Below the pieces are notes generated by a model. That model made no database searches. It saw nothing but the letters and a program-made list of their open reading frames with translations, and was not told where the DNA came from. DNA of 64,000 bases, from NCBI GenBank assembly GCA_934120635.1, contig CAKOUR010000007.1:23301-87300 (forward strand), in the 5' to 3' direction. Made by a program: the position numbers and the translations under genes. Shown here piece by piece: positions 8,560 through 18,016 of this stretch (position 1 is the stretch's first letter; the number at the start of each line of letters is the position of its first letter). The DNA is from an uncultured Bacilli bacterium. GTDB lineage: Bacteria; Bacillota_I; Bacilli_A; RF39; UBA660.

Positions 8560-10320
8560 ATGGAAAAAATATTTTATATAATATCTGTTATGTTTCTTAT
8601 TTTCTCTTACTTATTGTTTTTTAAATCAAAGAAGAAGTTAAGCGTTATAAGAGAATTTATTTATTCTATTTGTTTATTTTATTGTTATAATGTGTTAGTT
8701 GTTCATGTTGTTTATTTATTCAAACAAACAGGAACTTTCTTTTTATATGGTAGTATTAATATTATTATTTCTATTATTTTAGGTGTAATAACTTTAATAA
8801 CAAAGAAAAAACAACAATATTATTTTAAAAAAAGAGAATTTCTTTTCTTTGGTTTATTTTTTGTATTATTTATGTTACTTGGTTATTTAAGGTTTCATGG
8901 AGGGAGATTAATTCATTATGAATCTGTAGATGCTTCTATTCATTATAGATATGCTCTTCATTTTTCAGAAACACTTTCTACTTTGACAAAAGAAAATAGT
9001 AAAGATTTGGTATATGGTAATTTTGAAAGAGGAATGTCTATTTCTTATGTAAATGGAGGCTTTTTAATTAGAATTCTTTCTTTTATTAAATCTTATCGTG
9101 TATTTTTACTTCATGATACGATTAGTTTTGCTATTACGGGATTAATCTTTTTAAGTACTTTATTTCAACTGTTTAAGAAAAGAAATTACTTTTATTATGC
9201 TTCTCTTATGTTTCTTTATAGTTTTTCTTTTTTATTGAATAGTTATATCTTTGGTTTTAGTTATTTAACTTTAGGAATGATGGTGGTCAATTTATTATTT
9301 CTAACGGGACTTTCTTATGAAAAAGAATGGGAAGAAAATGTTTTATTTAAAATACTGATTTTGTTTATTCTTTCGTTTTCAGTCTTCTTTTCTTATTATT
9401 TATTTGTTCCTTGTATTTATCTTGCTTTAGGTATTTATTATATAAAACTTTATCAGAATAAAGAGATAAGTTTTAAACAAATGAGTTTCTATGGAATTTT
9501 TACTTTAATTCTTCCTTTCTTTATTGGTTTTTTCTATTTTGTTTTTCCAACATTCTTTAAAGTAAAAGGGGGAGTTGTAACGGCTGTTTCTTCTGCTGGT
9601 TATATTTATAATAATAAGATGCCTTCTTACTTTTTTACTTTCTTTTTCTTTTATTTAGTGTATTTTGAAAGAAAGTTTCAAAAGGAAAATACTTATTTAG
9701 TTCTTAACTTTTATTTTATTTCTTTTTATATTGCTATTTTTTTTGTTTTGTTTATTTTTCATTTATCAGGAGAATATTATTTTCATAAATTATTTTATTT
9801 ATATTCTATTTTTGTTATTTTATATTTTGGAATAAAGTTAGAAAATAAGAAGAAATATGTCTATCTTTTCACTTTTCTTACTTTAGGTAGTATGCTTTTG
9901 ATTAGGGGGATGGATGATAATAAATTGACTAATTTATTATCTAAATTAAATGTATATAATTGGAATAGTTATAGTTTTAATCAAAATAGAACTTTAATTG
10001 ATGAAGATGAACTTATTTTGATTGAAGAGAGTACTAAATATAAAGATGTTTGTAGTTATCATCATGAGTTTATTAATGCTGGAAAGAGGCTTAGAAATTA
10101 TTGGTTTTATGCGATTACTAATGAAATTCCTTTAGCTGGCTATCATAAAAATAATAAGGATGGATTAAATCAAGAAAATATTTCTTTAAGTTGGTTTGAT
10201 AATTTGAAACATCCTTGTGTTGTTTATTTTTATGATGGCAATATTAAAGATCCATTGATGTCTCACTACGAGATTTTATATCAAAATCAAAGGGGAGCAA
10301 TTTTGAAGAAGAAAAATTAG
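8560..10320 (+). CDS. Large multi-pass membrane protein, putative GT-C glycosyltransferase
   Basis: The 586-residue product has about twelve membrane spans and a soluble C-terminal tail of about 120 residues. The first large outer loop reads HYESVDASIHYRYA, with a lone Asp as in GT-C enzymes. ATG 8560 is chosen because GGGTGG sits just before it; an in-frame TTG at 8548 would place the ribosome site inside the gene. The same GGTGGTA-ATG arrangement precedes dnaG and the XRE gene in this window. It belongs to the galE operon. It could instead be a polysaccharide polymerase; no diagnostic motif decides. Confidence 0.5.
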   Translation: MEKIFYIISVMFLIFSYLLFFKSKKKLSVIREFIYSICLFYCYNVLVVHVVYLFKQTGTFFLYGSINIIISIILGVITLITKKKQQYYFKKREFLFFGLFFVLFMLLGYLRFHGGRLIHYESVDASIHYRYALHFSETLSTLTKENSKDLVYGNFERGMSISYVNGGFLIRILSFIKSYRVFLLHDTISFAITGLIFLSTLFQLFKKRNYFYYASLMFLYSFSFLLNSYIFGFSYLTLGMMVVNLLFLTGLSYEKEWEENVLFKILILFILSFSVFFSYYLFVPCIYLALGIYYIKLYQNKEISFKQMSFYGIFTLILPFFIGFFYFVFPTFFKVKGGVVTAVSSAGYIYNNKMPSYFFTFFFFYLVYFERKFQKENTYLVLNFYFISFYIAIFFVLFIFHLSGEYYFHKLFYLYSIFVILYFGIKLENKKKYVYLFTFLTLGSMLLIRGMDDNKLTNLLSKLNVYNWNSYSFNQNRTLIDEDELILIEESTKYKDVCSYHHEFINAGKRLRNYWFYAITNEIPLAGYHKNNKDGLNQENISLSWFDNLKHPCVVYFYDGNIKDPLMSHYEILYQNQRGAILKKKN

Positions 10321-10322
10321 GA

Positions 10323-10351
10323 TTGATTTTCTTTTAAAAATTATGTAAAAT
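10323..10351 (+). promoter_or_regulatory. SigA-type promoter
   Basis: TTGATT (10323-10328), 17-base spacer, TAAAAT (10346-10351), just after the previous stop and 21 bases before the next gene. Confidence 0.5.
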
Positions 10352-10372
10352 ATTCAGTTGAAATGAGGAAAA

Positions 10373-11674
10373 ATGATGTATGATTGCAAAGATAATATTA
10401 TTTTAAAAGAAAGATATTGCCAGATAAAGAAGTTGGAAAAATACTTACATAATGATTTTTGTAATAAAAATAAATTTTTGTTTTTTATTACTATTTTTGA
10501 TCATTCTTTTTCTATTGATTACTTTTATAAGGATGTTATTGAAGATGAAGTTTTTGAGATGGAAGAAGATTTCGCTAATTGTGATCAATTTTATTCTATT
10601 GAAGAACTTAGTAATATGATTTTAAAAGTTTTTGATCAAAATTCTAATTTTTCTTATCAATTTATTTGGAAATATCGTGGTTCTAAATTGTCTTTTCGAG
10701 AAGAAAATGAGGAGAATTTTAAGTTAATTATTCATAAAAAATTTCTATTAAATCATCTTGATAAAGAGGTGAATCATGCTGATTTGGAAATTGCCTTTCA
10801 TTTTTGTGATGAAAAAGTGAAAGAAAACTATCTTTCTGGAAATTATCAGTATAATGATGTTACTCAAAGAGTTTATGAGGCAGAATGTCTTTTGAAGTTG
10901 TTTTTAAAACAAAATCATGTAAATGAAGTGAAAGTAGGGAAGTTATTGTTTACAAAACCAGTTTATCGTTATGTGAGAGGAATTTCTTGGTTTTATTCTC
11001 TTCCAAAATCATCTGAGTTATCTTCTCGGGTATTACATTCACTATCTTTGTTTACTTTATCTTTTATTATGTTTTCTGGTTTGTCTTTAATTTTATCTAT
11101 TCCTCCTTTAATTTGTTTAATTGGATATGGTATACAATATTTAAAAAAAAGATATGGAGAAAAAATTGCGTCTGAGCCTCAATTATCTTTTTATCAAGAG
11201 TGTATTTCTAAGGAAATGGTAAAAAGATCTCAACAGTTCGATCAAAATTTGCAAAAGGAAGAAGGAAAAGTTGTAGAAAAGGAAGAAGTTTTTGAAGATT
11301 TTGTTTTGCAAGAATTGAATAAATTATTGAATCAAATTGAAGAGTCTTCTGAAGATATTAAGAAAGAATTATTGGAGGATGCTAAAAAAATACTTTCTGA
11401 TTATTTAACTTCTTTGAAAGAAATTTCTTTAAATCAAGATACTTTTGGTCATCAAGATGATTATTTTATTTTAAAATCAGAAACTATTACTTCTATTGCT
11501 TTATTAGAAGAAAAGTTAAGAAAATTAAAAGAAGAACAGTTGAAAGAAAAGAAGTTTTATGATGAAATAGATAAAATTAATCAAAAAATAGAAAATATAG
11601 AGTTAGAAAATCTAAATCATTCTGAGAGAAAAAAAGCAAAGGGTTTAGTTTTAACCAAAAATAATGTAAAGTAG
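10373..11674 (+). CDS. Hypothetical membrane protein with C-terminal coiled coil
   Basis: This 433-residue protein is not recognised. Residues 1-220 are soluble and acidic, with several Cys. One or two membrane segments at about 223-255 follow (LSLFTLSFIMFSGLSLIL, IPPLICLIGYGI), then a Glu/Lys/Gln-rich region (about 280-433) predicted to form long helices or a coiled coil. GAGGAAAA precedes ATG 10373; ATG 10376 would fit equally. It has its own promoter and lies between glycan genes without resembling any sugar enzyme. A role in membrane organisation is possible but unsupported. Confidence 0.6.
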   Translation: MMYDCKDNIILKERYCQIKKLEKYLHNDFCNKNKFLFFITIFDHSFSIDYFYKDVIEDEVFEMEEDFANCDQFYSIEELSNMILKVFDQNSNFSYQFIWKYRGSKLSFREENEENFKLIIHKKFLLNHLDKEVNHADLEIAFHFCDEKVKENYLSGNYQYNDVTQRVYEAECLLKLFLKQNHVNEVKVGKLLFTKPVYRYVRGISWFYSLPKSSELSSRVLHSLSLFTLSFIMFSGLSLILSIPPLICLIGYGIQYLKKRYGEKIASEPQLSFYQECISKEMVKRSQQFDQNLQKEEGKVVEKEEVFEDFVLQELNKLLNQIEESSEDIKKELLEDAKKILSDYLTSLKEISLNQDTFGHQDDYFILKSETITSIALLEEKLRKLKEEQLKEKKFYDEIDKINQKIENIELENLNHSERKKAKGLVLTKNNVK

Positions 11675-11706
11675 GATTAAAAAAAGTTTGTATTTGATTA
11701 AAATAA

Positions 11707-11735
11707 TTGAAATTTATTTTCTTTTTTGGTAAAAT
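11707..11735 (+). promoter_or_regulatory. SigA-type promoter of the SDR gene
   Basis: TTGAAA (11707-11712), exactly 17 bases, TAAAAT (11730-11735), followed by AAAGGGGAG and ATG 11784. Confidence 0.6.
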
Positions 11736-11783
11736 TTTAGAGGAAGATAGATAATATCTTCGAGAAGAAAGGGGAGATAATTT

Positions 11784-12542
11784 ATGTTTAATTTAACAGG
11801 AAGAGTTGCTGTAATTACTGGTGCATCTAGTGGACTTGGTAGACAGATGTCTATTGCTTTTGCTAAACAAGGAGCAGATGTTGTTGTAATGGCTAGAAGA
11901 GTTCAAAAATTAGAAGAAGTAAGAAAGCAAATCGAAGAGATGGGTAGAAAGTGTTTAGCCATTGAGTGTGATGTTACTAATGTAGAAGATATAGATCATG
12001 CTGCTAGGCAAGTAGAGGATGTTTTTGGTAAGTGTGATATTTTAGTAAATTGTGCTGGTTCTGCTAAAAATAATGGTGTATTAGATATGACTGATGAAGA
12101 ATGGCAATTTACTATGGATACTGATTTAAGTAGTGTATTTTATGTTACTAGAGCATTTGGTAATTTAATGAAGAAAAAGAATTATGGTCGTATTATTAAT
12201 ATTGCTTCAATGTATGGTATGGTTGGTAATATGGCTATGGGAACAATTGCTTATCATTCTTCTAAGGGAGGAGTAATTAACTTTACAAGAGCTGTTAGTG
12301 CTGAACTTGCTAAGTATAATATTACTTGTAATGCTATTTGTCCTGGATATTTTGATACAGAACTTACTCATGATACTTTAATTACAGAAGAATTTACTAA
12401 TTATATGAAAGCAACTGTACCAATTGGAAGATATGGACATGAAGGAGAACTTAATGCTGGAGCTATTTTCTTAGCTAGTGATGAAGCAAGTTATGTAACA
12501 GGAGCTATTTTACCAATTGATGGAGGATATACTGCTGTTTAA
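11784..12542 (+). CDS. Short-chain dehydrogenase/reductase (classical SDR)
   Basis: A 252-residue NAD(P)-dependent oxidoreductase. The cofactor motif TGASSGLG is at 12-19, the NAG motif is changed to NCAG (near 90), the catalytic Ser is at about 142 (IASMYG) and the Tyr-Lys pair is YHSSK at 157-161. PGYFDTELT and the C-terminal GAILPIDGGYTAV complete a classical SDR. It resembles gluconate 5-dehydrogenase, KduD and FabG, which cannot be told apart by motif. It is a single-gene unit: own promoter upstream and a terminator right after. It may act on a sugar in the glycan pathway, but the position is the only argument. Confidence 0.9.
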   Translation: MFNLTGRVAVITGASSGLGRQMSIAFAKQGADVVVMARRVQKLEEVRKQIEEMGRKCLAIECDVTNVEDIDHAARQVEDVFGKCDILVNCAGSAKNNGVLDMTDEEWQFTMDTDLSSVFYVTRAFGNLMKKKNYGRIINIASMYGMVGNMAMGTIAYHSSKGGVINFTRAVSAELAKYNITCNAICPGYFDTELTHDTLITEEFTNYMKATVPIGRYGHEGELNAGAIFLASDEASYVTGAILPIDGGYTAV

Positions 12543-12551
12543 AAATTTAAA

Positions 12552-12590
12552 AAAAAACATAGTCTAGTATAGAAGATTATGTTTTTTTTT
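12552..12590 (+). terminator. Rho-independent terminator after the SDR gene
   Basis: A 10-bp stem (12555-12564 with 12575-12584, one mismatch) followed by nine T. Confidence 0.75.
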
Positions 12591-12632
12591 GTTATAATTA
12601 ACTTAGTTATTGTCTAGAAAGAGGGAAGTAGC

Positions 12633-13775
12633 ATGAAAAATATTTTTATTTTAGGATCACGTGGTTATCAAGCAAAGTATGGAGGTTGGGAGACTTTTGT
12701 TACCAATTTAGTGAATCATTATCATGATAAAAATACAACTATTTATGTGGGAGAATTAACTGATAAAAAGGAAGAAGATAAAACATTAAGAAAGATAAAT
12801 GATCATTTATTTATTTATTCTTTTTATATAAAGAATAATGGTAGTGCTAAGATGTTTTTTTATACAATAAAGTCTTATTTAAGTACTTTAAATTATATTA
12901 AAAAAAATCAATTGGTGGATTCTTATGTTTATATTCTTGGATTAAAGTTAGGTCCTTTATTAGCGTTCCATCAACATTTAAGAAAGAAATATCGAATTAA
13001 GATTTATGTTAATCCAGATGGTTTAGAGCATTTGAGAAGTAAATGGAATAGACTTATTCAGTGGTGTTTTTTATTATCAGAGTGGTCGATGATAAGACAT
13101 GCTGACTTAGTTGTATGTGATGGACTTGGAATTGAAAGATATATTCAAAAGAAATATAAAAAGGCAAAAACTACTTATATTGCTTATGGGACTAATCTTT
13201 ATGATTTTTCTAAGATTGATGAGGAGAAGATATTAAAAGAGTATCATTTGAAGAAGGATGATTATCTTTTGATGGTAGGTAGATGTGTTCCTGAAAATAA
13301 TTATGAATTAGTTATTAAAGATTTTATGAAGAGTAAGGTAAAGAAAAAATTAGTAATTATTACAAATTTGAGTAGTAGTCATTATTACTTGGAATTAGTA
13401 GAGAAAACTTCTTTAGAGAAAGATAAGAGGATTATCTTTATTGATGGGGTATATGATCAAGTAAAACTGGCTACTATTCGAAAGAATGCTTATTTATATA
13501 TTCATGGACATTCTGTTGGGGGAACTAATCCTAGTTTAATAGAAGCTTTGTCTTTAACTGATTTAAATTTATTATATGATGTTTGTTTTAATCATGATAT
13601 TGGGTTAGATACTGCTTTATATTTTAAAGAAGAAGGAAGTTTAAAAAAGTTATTAGATAATACTAAATTATTAGATCAAAAAAGAGAAGAGCTTGGACCT
13701 AAAGCTAAGAAAAGAATACAAGAAAACTTTACTTGGGATAAGATTGTAGAAGAATATAAGGATATTATGAAATAG
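12633..13775 (+). CDS. DUF1972/GT4 glycosyltransferase (Cps2T/RgpA rhamnosyltransferase-like)
   Basis: The protein opens with MKNIFILGSRGYQAKYGGWE, the signature of DUF1972 glycosyltransferases such as Cps2T and related rhamnosyltransferases, where the Gly-rich loop lies at the acceptor face. A GT4-type C-terminal donor domain follows with LLMVGRCVPENNYEL and HGHSVGGTNPSLIEAL, the E-x7-E-like region. Length (380) is normal and there is no membrane segment. It is 12 bases ahead of the double GT2 gene and probably forms a two-gene unit that builds a rhamnose-type or hexose backbone on the lipid carrier. Sugar identity is inferred from family only. Confidence 0.85.
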   Translation: MKNIFILGSRGYQAKYGGWETFVTNLVNHYHDKNTTIYVGELTDKKEEDKTLRKINDHLFIYSFYIKNNGSAKMFFYTIKSYLSTLNYIKKNQLVDSYVYILGLKLGPLLAFHQHLRKKYRIKIYVNPDGLEHLRSKWNRLIQWCFLLSEWSMIRHADLVVCDGLGIERYIQKKYKKAKTTYIAYGTNLYDFSKIDEEKILKEYHLKKDDYLLMVGRCVPENNYELVIKDFMKSKVKKKLVIITNLSSSHYYLELVEKTSLEKDKRIIFIDGVYDQVKLATIRKNAYLYIHGHSVGGTNPSLIEALSLTDLNLLYDVCFNHDIGLDTALYFKEEGSLKKLLDNTKLLDQKREELGPKAKKRIQENFTWDKIVEEYKDIMK

Positions 13776-13787
13776 AAGGGAATATTT

Positions 13788-15617
13788 ATGGAAGAGAAGA
13801 AGAAACAGAGTTTTTTACAAAGAAAAGTATTTTCTAGAATAGAAAAGTTTTTCTATTTGAGTAAGAAAGCCATTTATTTTGCTTGGTATCGTCATCATTT
13901 TATTATTCCTCCAAGAGTAATGAAACAGTATATTAAGTCTTTTATGATAGCTTTAAAAAGAGGGGGAGGAGTATCGAATTTATTTACTAATCAAAGTGCT
14001 TATTTAAAATATTTGGAAGAACAGAGAAAAGAAGAGGTGGTAGATGATTTTTCTTATCGTCCTTTAATTAGTTTTATTGTTCCTACTTATAATGTTTCTA
14101 GAGTTTTATTAACGGAGTGTTTAGATAGTTTATTAAATCAGAGTTATGATCATTTTGAGATTTGTATTAGTGATGATCATTCTACTCTAGAAGAGACTTT
14201 GGAAGTATTAAAAGAATATGAAGAGAAATATGATAAAGTTCATGTTGTTTATCGTAAAGAAAATGGAATGATTAGTGAGGCTTCTAATACGGCAATTTCT
14301 ATTGCTAGGGGAGAGTTTATTGCTTTAATTGATAATGATGATACGATAGAGAAGAGTAGTTTATTTTATGTGGTAGAGGCGTTAAATCAGAATAAAAAAC
14401 TAGATATGATTTATAGTGATGAAGATAAGATTGATTTTAAGGGGAATTATATGGAACCTCATTTTAAGCCAGATTATTCTCCTGATACTTTAATGGGAGT
14501 TAATTATATTTGTCATTTATGTGTATTGAGAAAGAGTTTGGTTGATAAATTAGGAGGATTTCGCAGGGAATATGATGGAAGTCAAGATTATGATATGTTT
14601 CTTCGGGTAGTAGAATCTACTAAGGAGATTTATCATATTGAGAAAGTTTTGTATCATTGGCGTCAGACGGCAACTTCTACTGCTGGATATTTAGGGAATA
14701 AGAGTTATGCTTATCTTGCTGGTAAGAGGGCTTTAGAGGATAGTTTGAAGAGAAGAAAAATTAAGGGACAAGTTTTAGACAATCCTAGGGTAAGTACTTA
14801 TTTGGTAAAGTATGAAACAAAGAGGCCTCTTGTTAGTGTTATTATTCCAATGAGGGATCAAGCTAAGGTAAGTAGAAGATGCTTTGAATCTTTATATGAA
14901 AAAAATACTTATTCAAATTTTGAAGTGATTGTTATTGATAATGGTAGTGAAGAGGAAGAAACAAAAAATTTATTTAAAGAATATAAGAAACATAAAAATT
15001 TTAAAGTGAAAAGAATCGATCGAGAATTCAACTATTCTGCTTTAAATAATGAAGGGGTAAAGATAGCTAAAGGAGAATATTTATTATTTTTAAATAATGA
15101 TACAGAAATTATTCAAGAAGATACTTTAGAATGGTTAGTTGGCTATGCTAGTCAGGAACATATTGGTTGTGTTGGGGCAAAGTTATTATATCCTGATAAA
15201 TTGGTACAACATGCTGGTGTTGTCTTAGGTTTTGGAGGAGTAGCTGGTCATATTTATGTTGCAAATAGTTATCATGATAATGGCTTATTTGGAAGATTAG
15301 TTATGCCTTATAACTATACTGCTGTAACGGCAGCTTGTCTATGTATTAAGAAATCTAAGTTTAATGAAGTAAATGGTTTTGATGAAAAATTAAAAGTAGC
15401 TTTAAATGATGTTGATTTAAACTTAAAAGTATTAGAAAAAGGATATTACAATGTTTGTTTATCGAATGTCGAAGTTATGCATTATGAAAGTAAAAGTCGT
15501 GGTTATGAAGCTAGCTATGAAAAACAAGAGAGGTTTAAAAAAGAACAAGAATATATGAAGAAAAAATGGGGACATACTTTAGATAGAGATAAATATTTTA
15601 GTAAACATAATTTCTAA
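13788..15617 (+). CDS. Glycosyltransferase with two GT2 domains
   Basis: A 609-residue protein with two GT-A domains. The first begins near residue 91 (SFIVPTYNVSRVL, ISDDHST, ALIDNDD, with the acceptor-side EDKIDFKG). The second begins near 345 (SVIIPMRDQAKV, VIDNGSE, FLNNDTEI, and ALNDVDLNLKV near the end). Both domains keep the metal-binding acidic motif, so both may be active. Such tandem GT2 enzymes polymerise alternating linkages in rhamnan and O-antigen backbones. No membrane segment is obvious. It follows the DUF1972 gene by 12 bases and is closed by a hairpin at 15621. Confidence 0.88.
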   Translation: MEEKKKQSFLQRKVFSRIEKFFYLSKKAIYFAWYRHHFIIPPRVMKQYIKSFMIALKRGGGVSNLFTNQSAYLKYLEEQRKEEVVDDFSYRPLISFIVPTYNVSRVLLTECLDSLLNQSYDHFEICISDDHSTLEETLEVLKEYEEKYDKVHVVYRKENGMISEASNTAISIARGEFIALIDNDDTIEKSSLFYVVEALNQNKKLDMIYSDEDKIDFKGNYMEPHFKPDYSPDTLMGVNYICHLCVLRKSLVDKLGGFRREYDGSQDYDMFLRVVESTKEIYHIEKVLYHWRQTATSTAGYLGNKSYAYLAGKRALEDSLKRRKIKGQVLDNPRVSTYLVKYETKRPLVSVIIPMRDQAKVSRRCFESLYEKNTYSNFEVIVIDNGSEEEETKNLFKEYKKHKNFKVKRIDREFNYSALNNEGVKIAKGEYLLFLNNDTEIIQEDTLEWLVGYASQEHIGCVGAKLLYPDKLVQHAGVVLGFGGVAGHIYVANSYHDNGLFGRLVMPYNYTAVTAACLCIKKSKFNEVNGFDEKLKVALNDVDLNLKVLEKGYYNVCLSNVEVMHYESKSRGYEASYEKQERFKKEQEYMKKKWGHTLDRDKYFSKHNF

Positions 15618-15620
15618 TGA

Positions 15621-15649
15621 AAAAGAGGCACTTTTTAGGTGTCTCTTTT
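15621..15649. terminator. Bidirectional terminator hairpin between convergent genes
   Basis: An 11-bp stem (15621-15631 with 15639-15649, one mismatch) with T runs on both strands. It overlaps the stop codon of the small minus-strand gene. Confidence 0.6.
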
Positions 15650-15809
15650 AGTGGCAGCAATTTGGTCCTGGGTTTCTATTGCAACCATTTCCCCAGAATA
15701 AAATAAAGAAAATGATTAAAACGATGATGATAATCCAGAACCAGTTGTTGCCACCGTATCCATCGTAGCCATATCCTGCTGCAGGATAACCATAACCATA
15801 TCCGTACAT
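15648..15809 (-). CDS. 53-residue Gly/Tyr-rich single-pass membrane protein
   Basis: A complete short gene on the minus strand, ATG at 15807-15809 behind AGGTGAT, stop TAA at 15648-15650. The product has a Gly-Tyr repeat start (MYGYGYGYP), a short GYGYDGYGG linker, a hydrophobic helix (WFWIIIIVLIIFFILFW) and a Cys-rich tail ending PNCCH. Codons here include GGC, TAC and ATC, which is richer in GC than its neighbours. It recalls the tiny YjcZ-type proteins of spore formers, which have a Gly/Tyr-rich start and one membrane helix, but the similarity is only in composition. It is convergent with the double GT2 gene. Confidence 0.7.
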   Translation of the reverse strand: MYGYGYGYPAAGYGYDGYGGNNWFWIIIIVLIIFFILFWGNGCNRNPGPNCCH

Positions 15810-15948
15810 ATGTATATCACCTACCTAGTAATAGTATATTAGAAATAGAAAAAAAGTAATATGGTGGATACCTAAATAATAAAGTATCTATTTTTTATGT
15901 TTATTTATGATATACTTTCTAGTAGATGGGAATGGGAGTTAAGAATAT

Positions 15949-16263
15949 ATGTCTATTTTGTTTTTTATTCTATTTATGTTACTTATTGTACTTGCTGGTA
16001 TTGATCAAAGATTTGTTTCTTTAGTATTAATTTTTATTAGTTCAACTCTTTTATTAAAGGGGATTCTTGAACCATTATCTAAGATAATGATATTAAAAAA
16101 TAGTAAAAAGATCTGTTGGATTTTCTTTATTATTAGGACAATTATTTTGGTTATTCTTTCTTTTTTTGTTTCACCAGTCGTTCTTTTTCGGGAATTTTAT
16201 GTTATTGTGGCGATTGGTCCTTTTGTATCTATTCTTTATGTGATAAAAAAAAGAAAAATGTGA
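15949..16263 (+). CDS. Small multi-pass membrane protein, unknown
   Basis: A 104-residue protein made almost entirely of three or four hydrophobic segments with short Lys/Arg loops and a KKRKM end. No family is recognised. GGGAGT lies about 12 bases before the ATG, rather far, so the start is only fair. It stands alone between two intergenic gaps, and the following 208 bases hold only the promoter of the next gene. Confidence 0.5.
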   Translation: MSILFFILFMLLIVLAGIDQRFVSLVLIFISSTLLLKGILEPLSKIMILKNSKKICWIFFIIRTIILVILSFFVSPVVLFREFYVIVAIGPFVSILYVIKKRKM

Positions 16264-16407
16264 TTTCTTTTTTTGTTTTTTGATTTAGATAAAAATAGTT
16301 ATGTTGTTTGGTTTATCAGTGGTAATTTAAATAAATTTTATTATTGGGAAGTTAAATAGATAATGGTTATTTCTTTATCAGTATTTTTTGTTAAAAAGAT
16401 GTTAAAT

Positions 16408-16436
16408 TTGACATTAGATAGGGAAAATGCTATGAT
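16408..16436 (+). promoter_or_regulatory. SigA-type promoter of the AarF/UbiB gene
   Basis: TTGACA (16408-16413), 17 bases, TATGAT (16431-16436). One of the best promoters in the window. Confidence 0.7.
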
Positions 16437-16471
16437 TATGGTAAGTTTAATAGAGGATAAGAGGGAATGAT

Positions 16472-18016
16472 ATGAAGGAAAATAATGAGTTAAAGCGTTT
16501 AAATGAAATGAAGAATATTTTATTAAAATATGATTTAACTAGAGGAATTACGCCTGATAAAGTAGTTAATATTTTAGAAGAATTAGGGCCAACTTTTATT
16601 AAATTAGGACAAATATTATCGACGAGAATTGATTTAATTCCTAAAGAATATTGTGAAGCATTATCTAAACTTCGAGGAAATACAAAAAAATTAGAAAAAG
16701 AAGAAGTTATAGATATTTTAAAAAATAATTATGAGGAGATGAATGAGGTTTTTTCTTCTATTGATGAATGTATTGGTTCGGCTTCTATTGCCCAGGTACA
16801 TTTGGCTACGCTAACGAATGGGAAAAAAGTTGTGGTAAAGGTATGTCGTCCAAATGTTTATGAGCAAATGGAATTGGATGTTCAGTTATCTAAGAAGGTT
16901 GTTCGTCTTTTACATTTGAATCATTTAATTAAGGCTGTTGATTTATCTTCTATGTTAGATGAAATGTTAGCCGTATCTAAAGAAGAGAGTAATCTTTTAA
17001 TTGAACTAGATCATTTGGTAAAATTTAGAGAGTTAAATTCTCAGGAAGAGGGGATTGATGTTCCTTTTGTTTATCAAGAGTTTTGTACGAAACAAGTACT
17101 TGTAATGGAATATATTAAAGGAATTAAAATTAATGATGTTTCTAGGCTAAAAGAGAAGGGATATTCTTTAGAAGAGATTTCTTATCTTCTTAGTAATCAT
17201 TATATGAAGCAAGCTTTAGTGGATGGTTTTTTTCATGCTGATCCTCATCCTGATAATTTAATTGTTAGGAAAGATAAAATTACTTATCTTGATCTTGGTA
17301 TGGTTGGTGTTTTATCTAGTAATGATAGGGAATTGTTAAAAAGATGTATTCGTAGTATTGCAGATGAAGATTATTATGAGGTTTCTAAAATATTAGTAAT
17401 GATGTCTAATGTGCGAAATACTGTAGATATGGAAAAGTTAGAAAGTGATGTTTCTTCTATCTTGATGGAATATTCTAATCAAGATTTAAGTCATATTGAT
17501 ACGGCTAAATTTGTATCGAGTATGTTTATGATGCTTCAGAAGAATCATCTTCAGCTTCATTCTTCTATTACTATGCTTATTCGAGGAATTTGTGTGATTG
17601 AGGCTACGTTAGAAATATTAAATCCTAATCTTAATTTAGTAGAAGTTATTATGAATTATGTATTAAAAGAAGAGATGGTATTTGATTCTTCTAGAATAGC
17701 AGATGGGGCTAAGAAGATTGTTAAGAGTACAAAGAGTATGATTCAACTTCCTAGTGAGATTCATCAATTTTTGCAATCCTTTAATCGAGGAGAGGGAAAG
17801 GTTAAGTTAGAGATGTCAGCTTCTTCTCATCAGGTGGATAAGTTAGAAAATTTGCTTCATGAATTTATTATTGGATTGTTGGACGCTAGTTTGATTTTAG
17901 CTTATAGTTTAGAGCGGGATTTATTGGTTCGTCGGGTATTATTTTATTTTATTGTGATCCTTTCTATTTGGTTATTTATTAAGATGTTGATTGATCATAT
18001 TCATAAAGGGTATTAG
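16472..18016 (+). CDS. AarF/UbiB (ABC1) family atypical kinase-like protein
   Basis: A 514-residue ABC1-family protein. It shows the KxGQ-type motif (FIKLGQILSTR, about residues 43-53), the Ala-rich nucleotide loop GSASIAQVH, the VVKVCRP lysine strand, the catalytic-type HADPHPDN (about 252-259) and metal motif YLDLGMVG. A C-terminal membrane hairpin (about 470-510) anchors it. UbiB/COQ8 members support quinone biosynthesis or lipid extraction, but no quinone genes are visible here, so the substrate is unknown. It has its own promoter and converges with the amidase gene; the two stop codons overlap by four bases. Confidence 0.92.
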   Translation: MKENNELKRLNEMKNILLKYDLTRGITPDKVVNILEELGPTFIKLGQILSTRIDLIPKEYCEALSKLRGNTKKLEKEEVIDILKNNYEEMNEVFSSIDECIGSASIAQVHLATLTNGKKVVVKVCRPNVYEQMELDVQLSKKVVRLLHLNHLIKAVDLSSMLDEMLAVSKEESNLLIELDHLVKFRELNSQEEGIDVPFVYQEFCTKQVLVMEYIKGIKINDVSRLKEKGYSLEEISYLLSNHYMKQALVDGFFHADPHPDNLIVRKDKITYLDLGMVGVLSSNDRELLKRCIRSIADEDYYEVSKILVMMSNVRNTVDMEKLESDVSSILMEYSNQDLSHIDTAKFVSSMFMMLQKNHLQLHSSITMLIRGICVIEATLEILNPNLNLVEVIMNYVLKEEMVFDSSRIADGAKKIVKSTKSMIQLPSEIHQFLQSFNRGEGKVKLEMSASSHQVDKLENLLHEFIIGLLDASLILAYSLERDLLVRRVLFYFIVILSIWLFIKMLIDHIHKGY

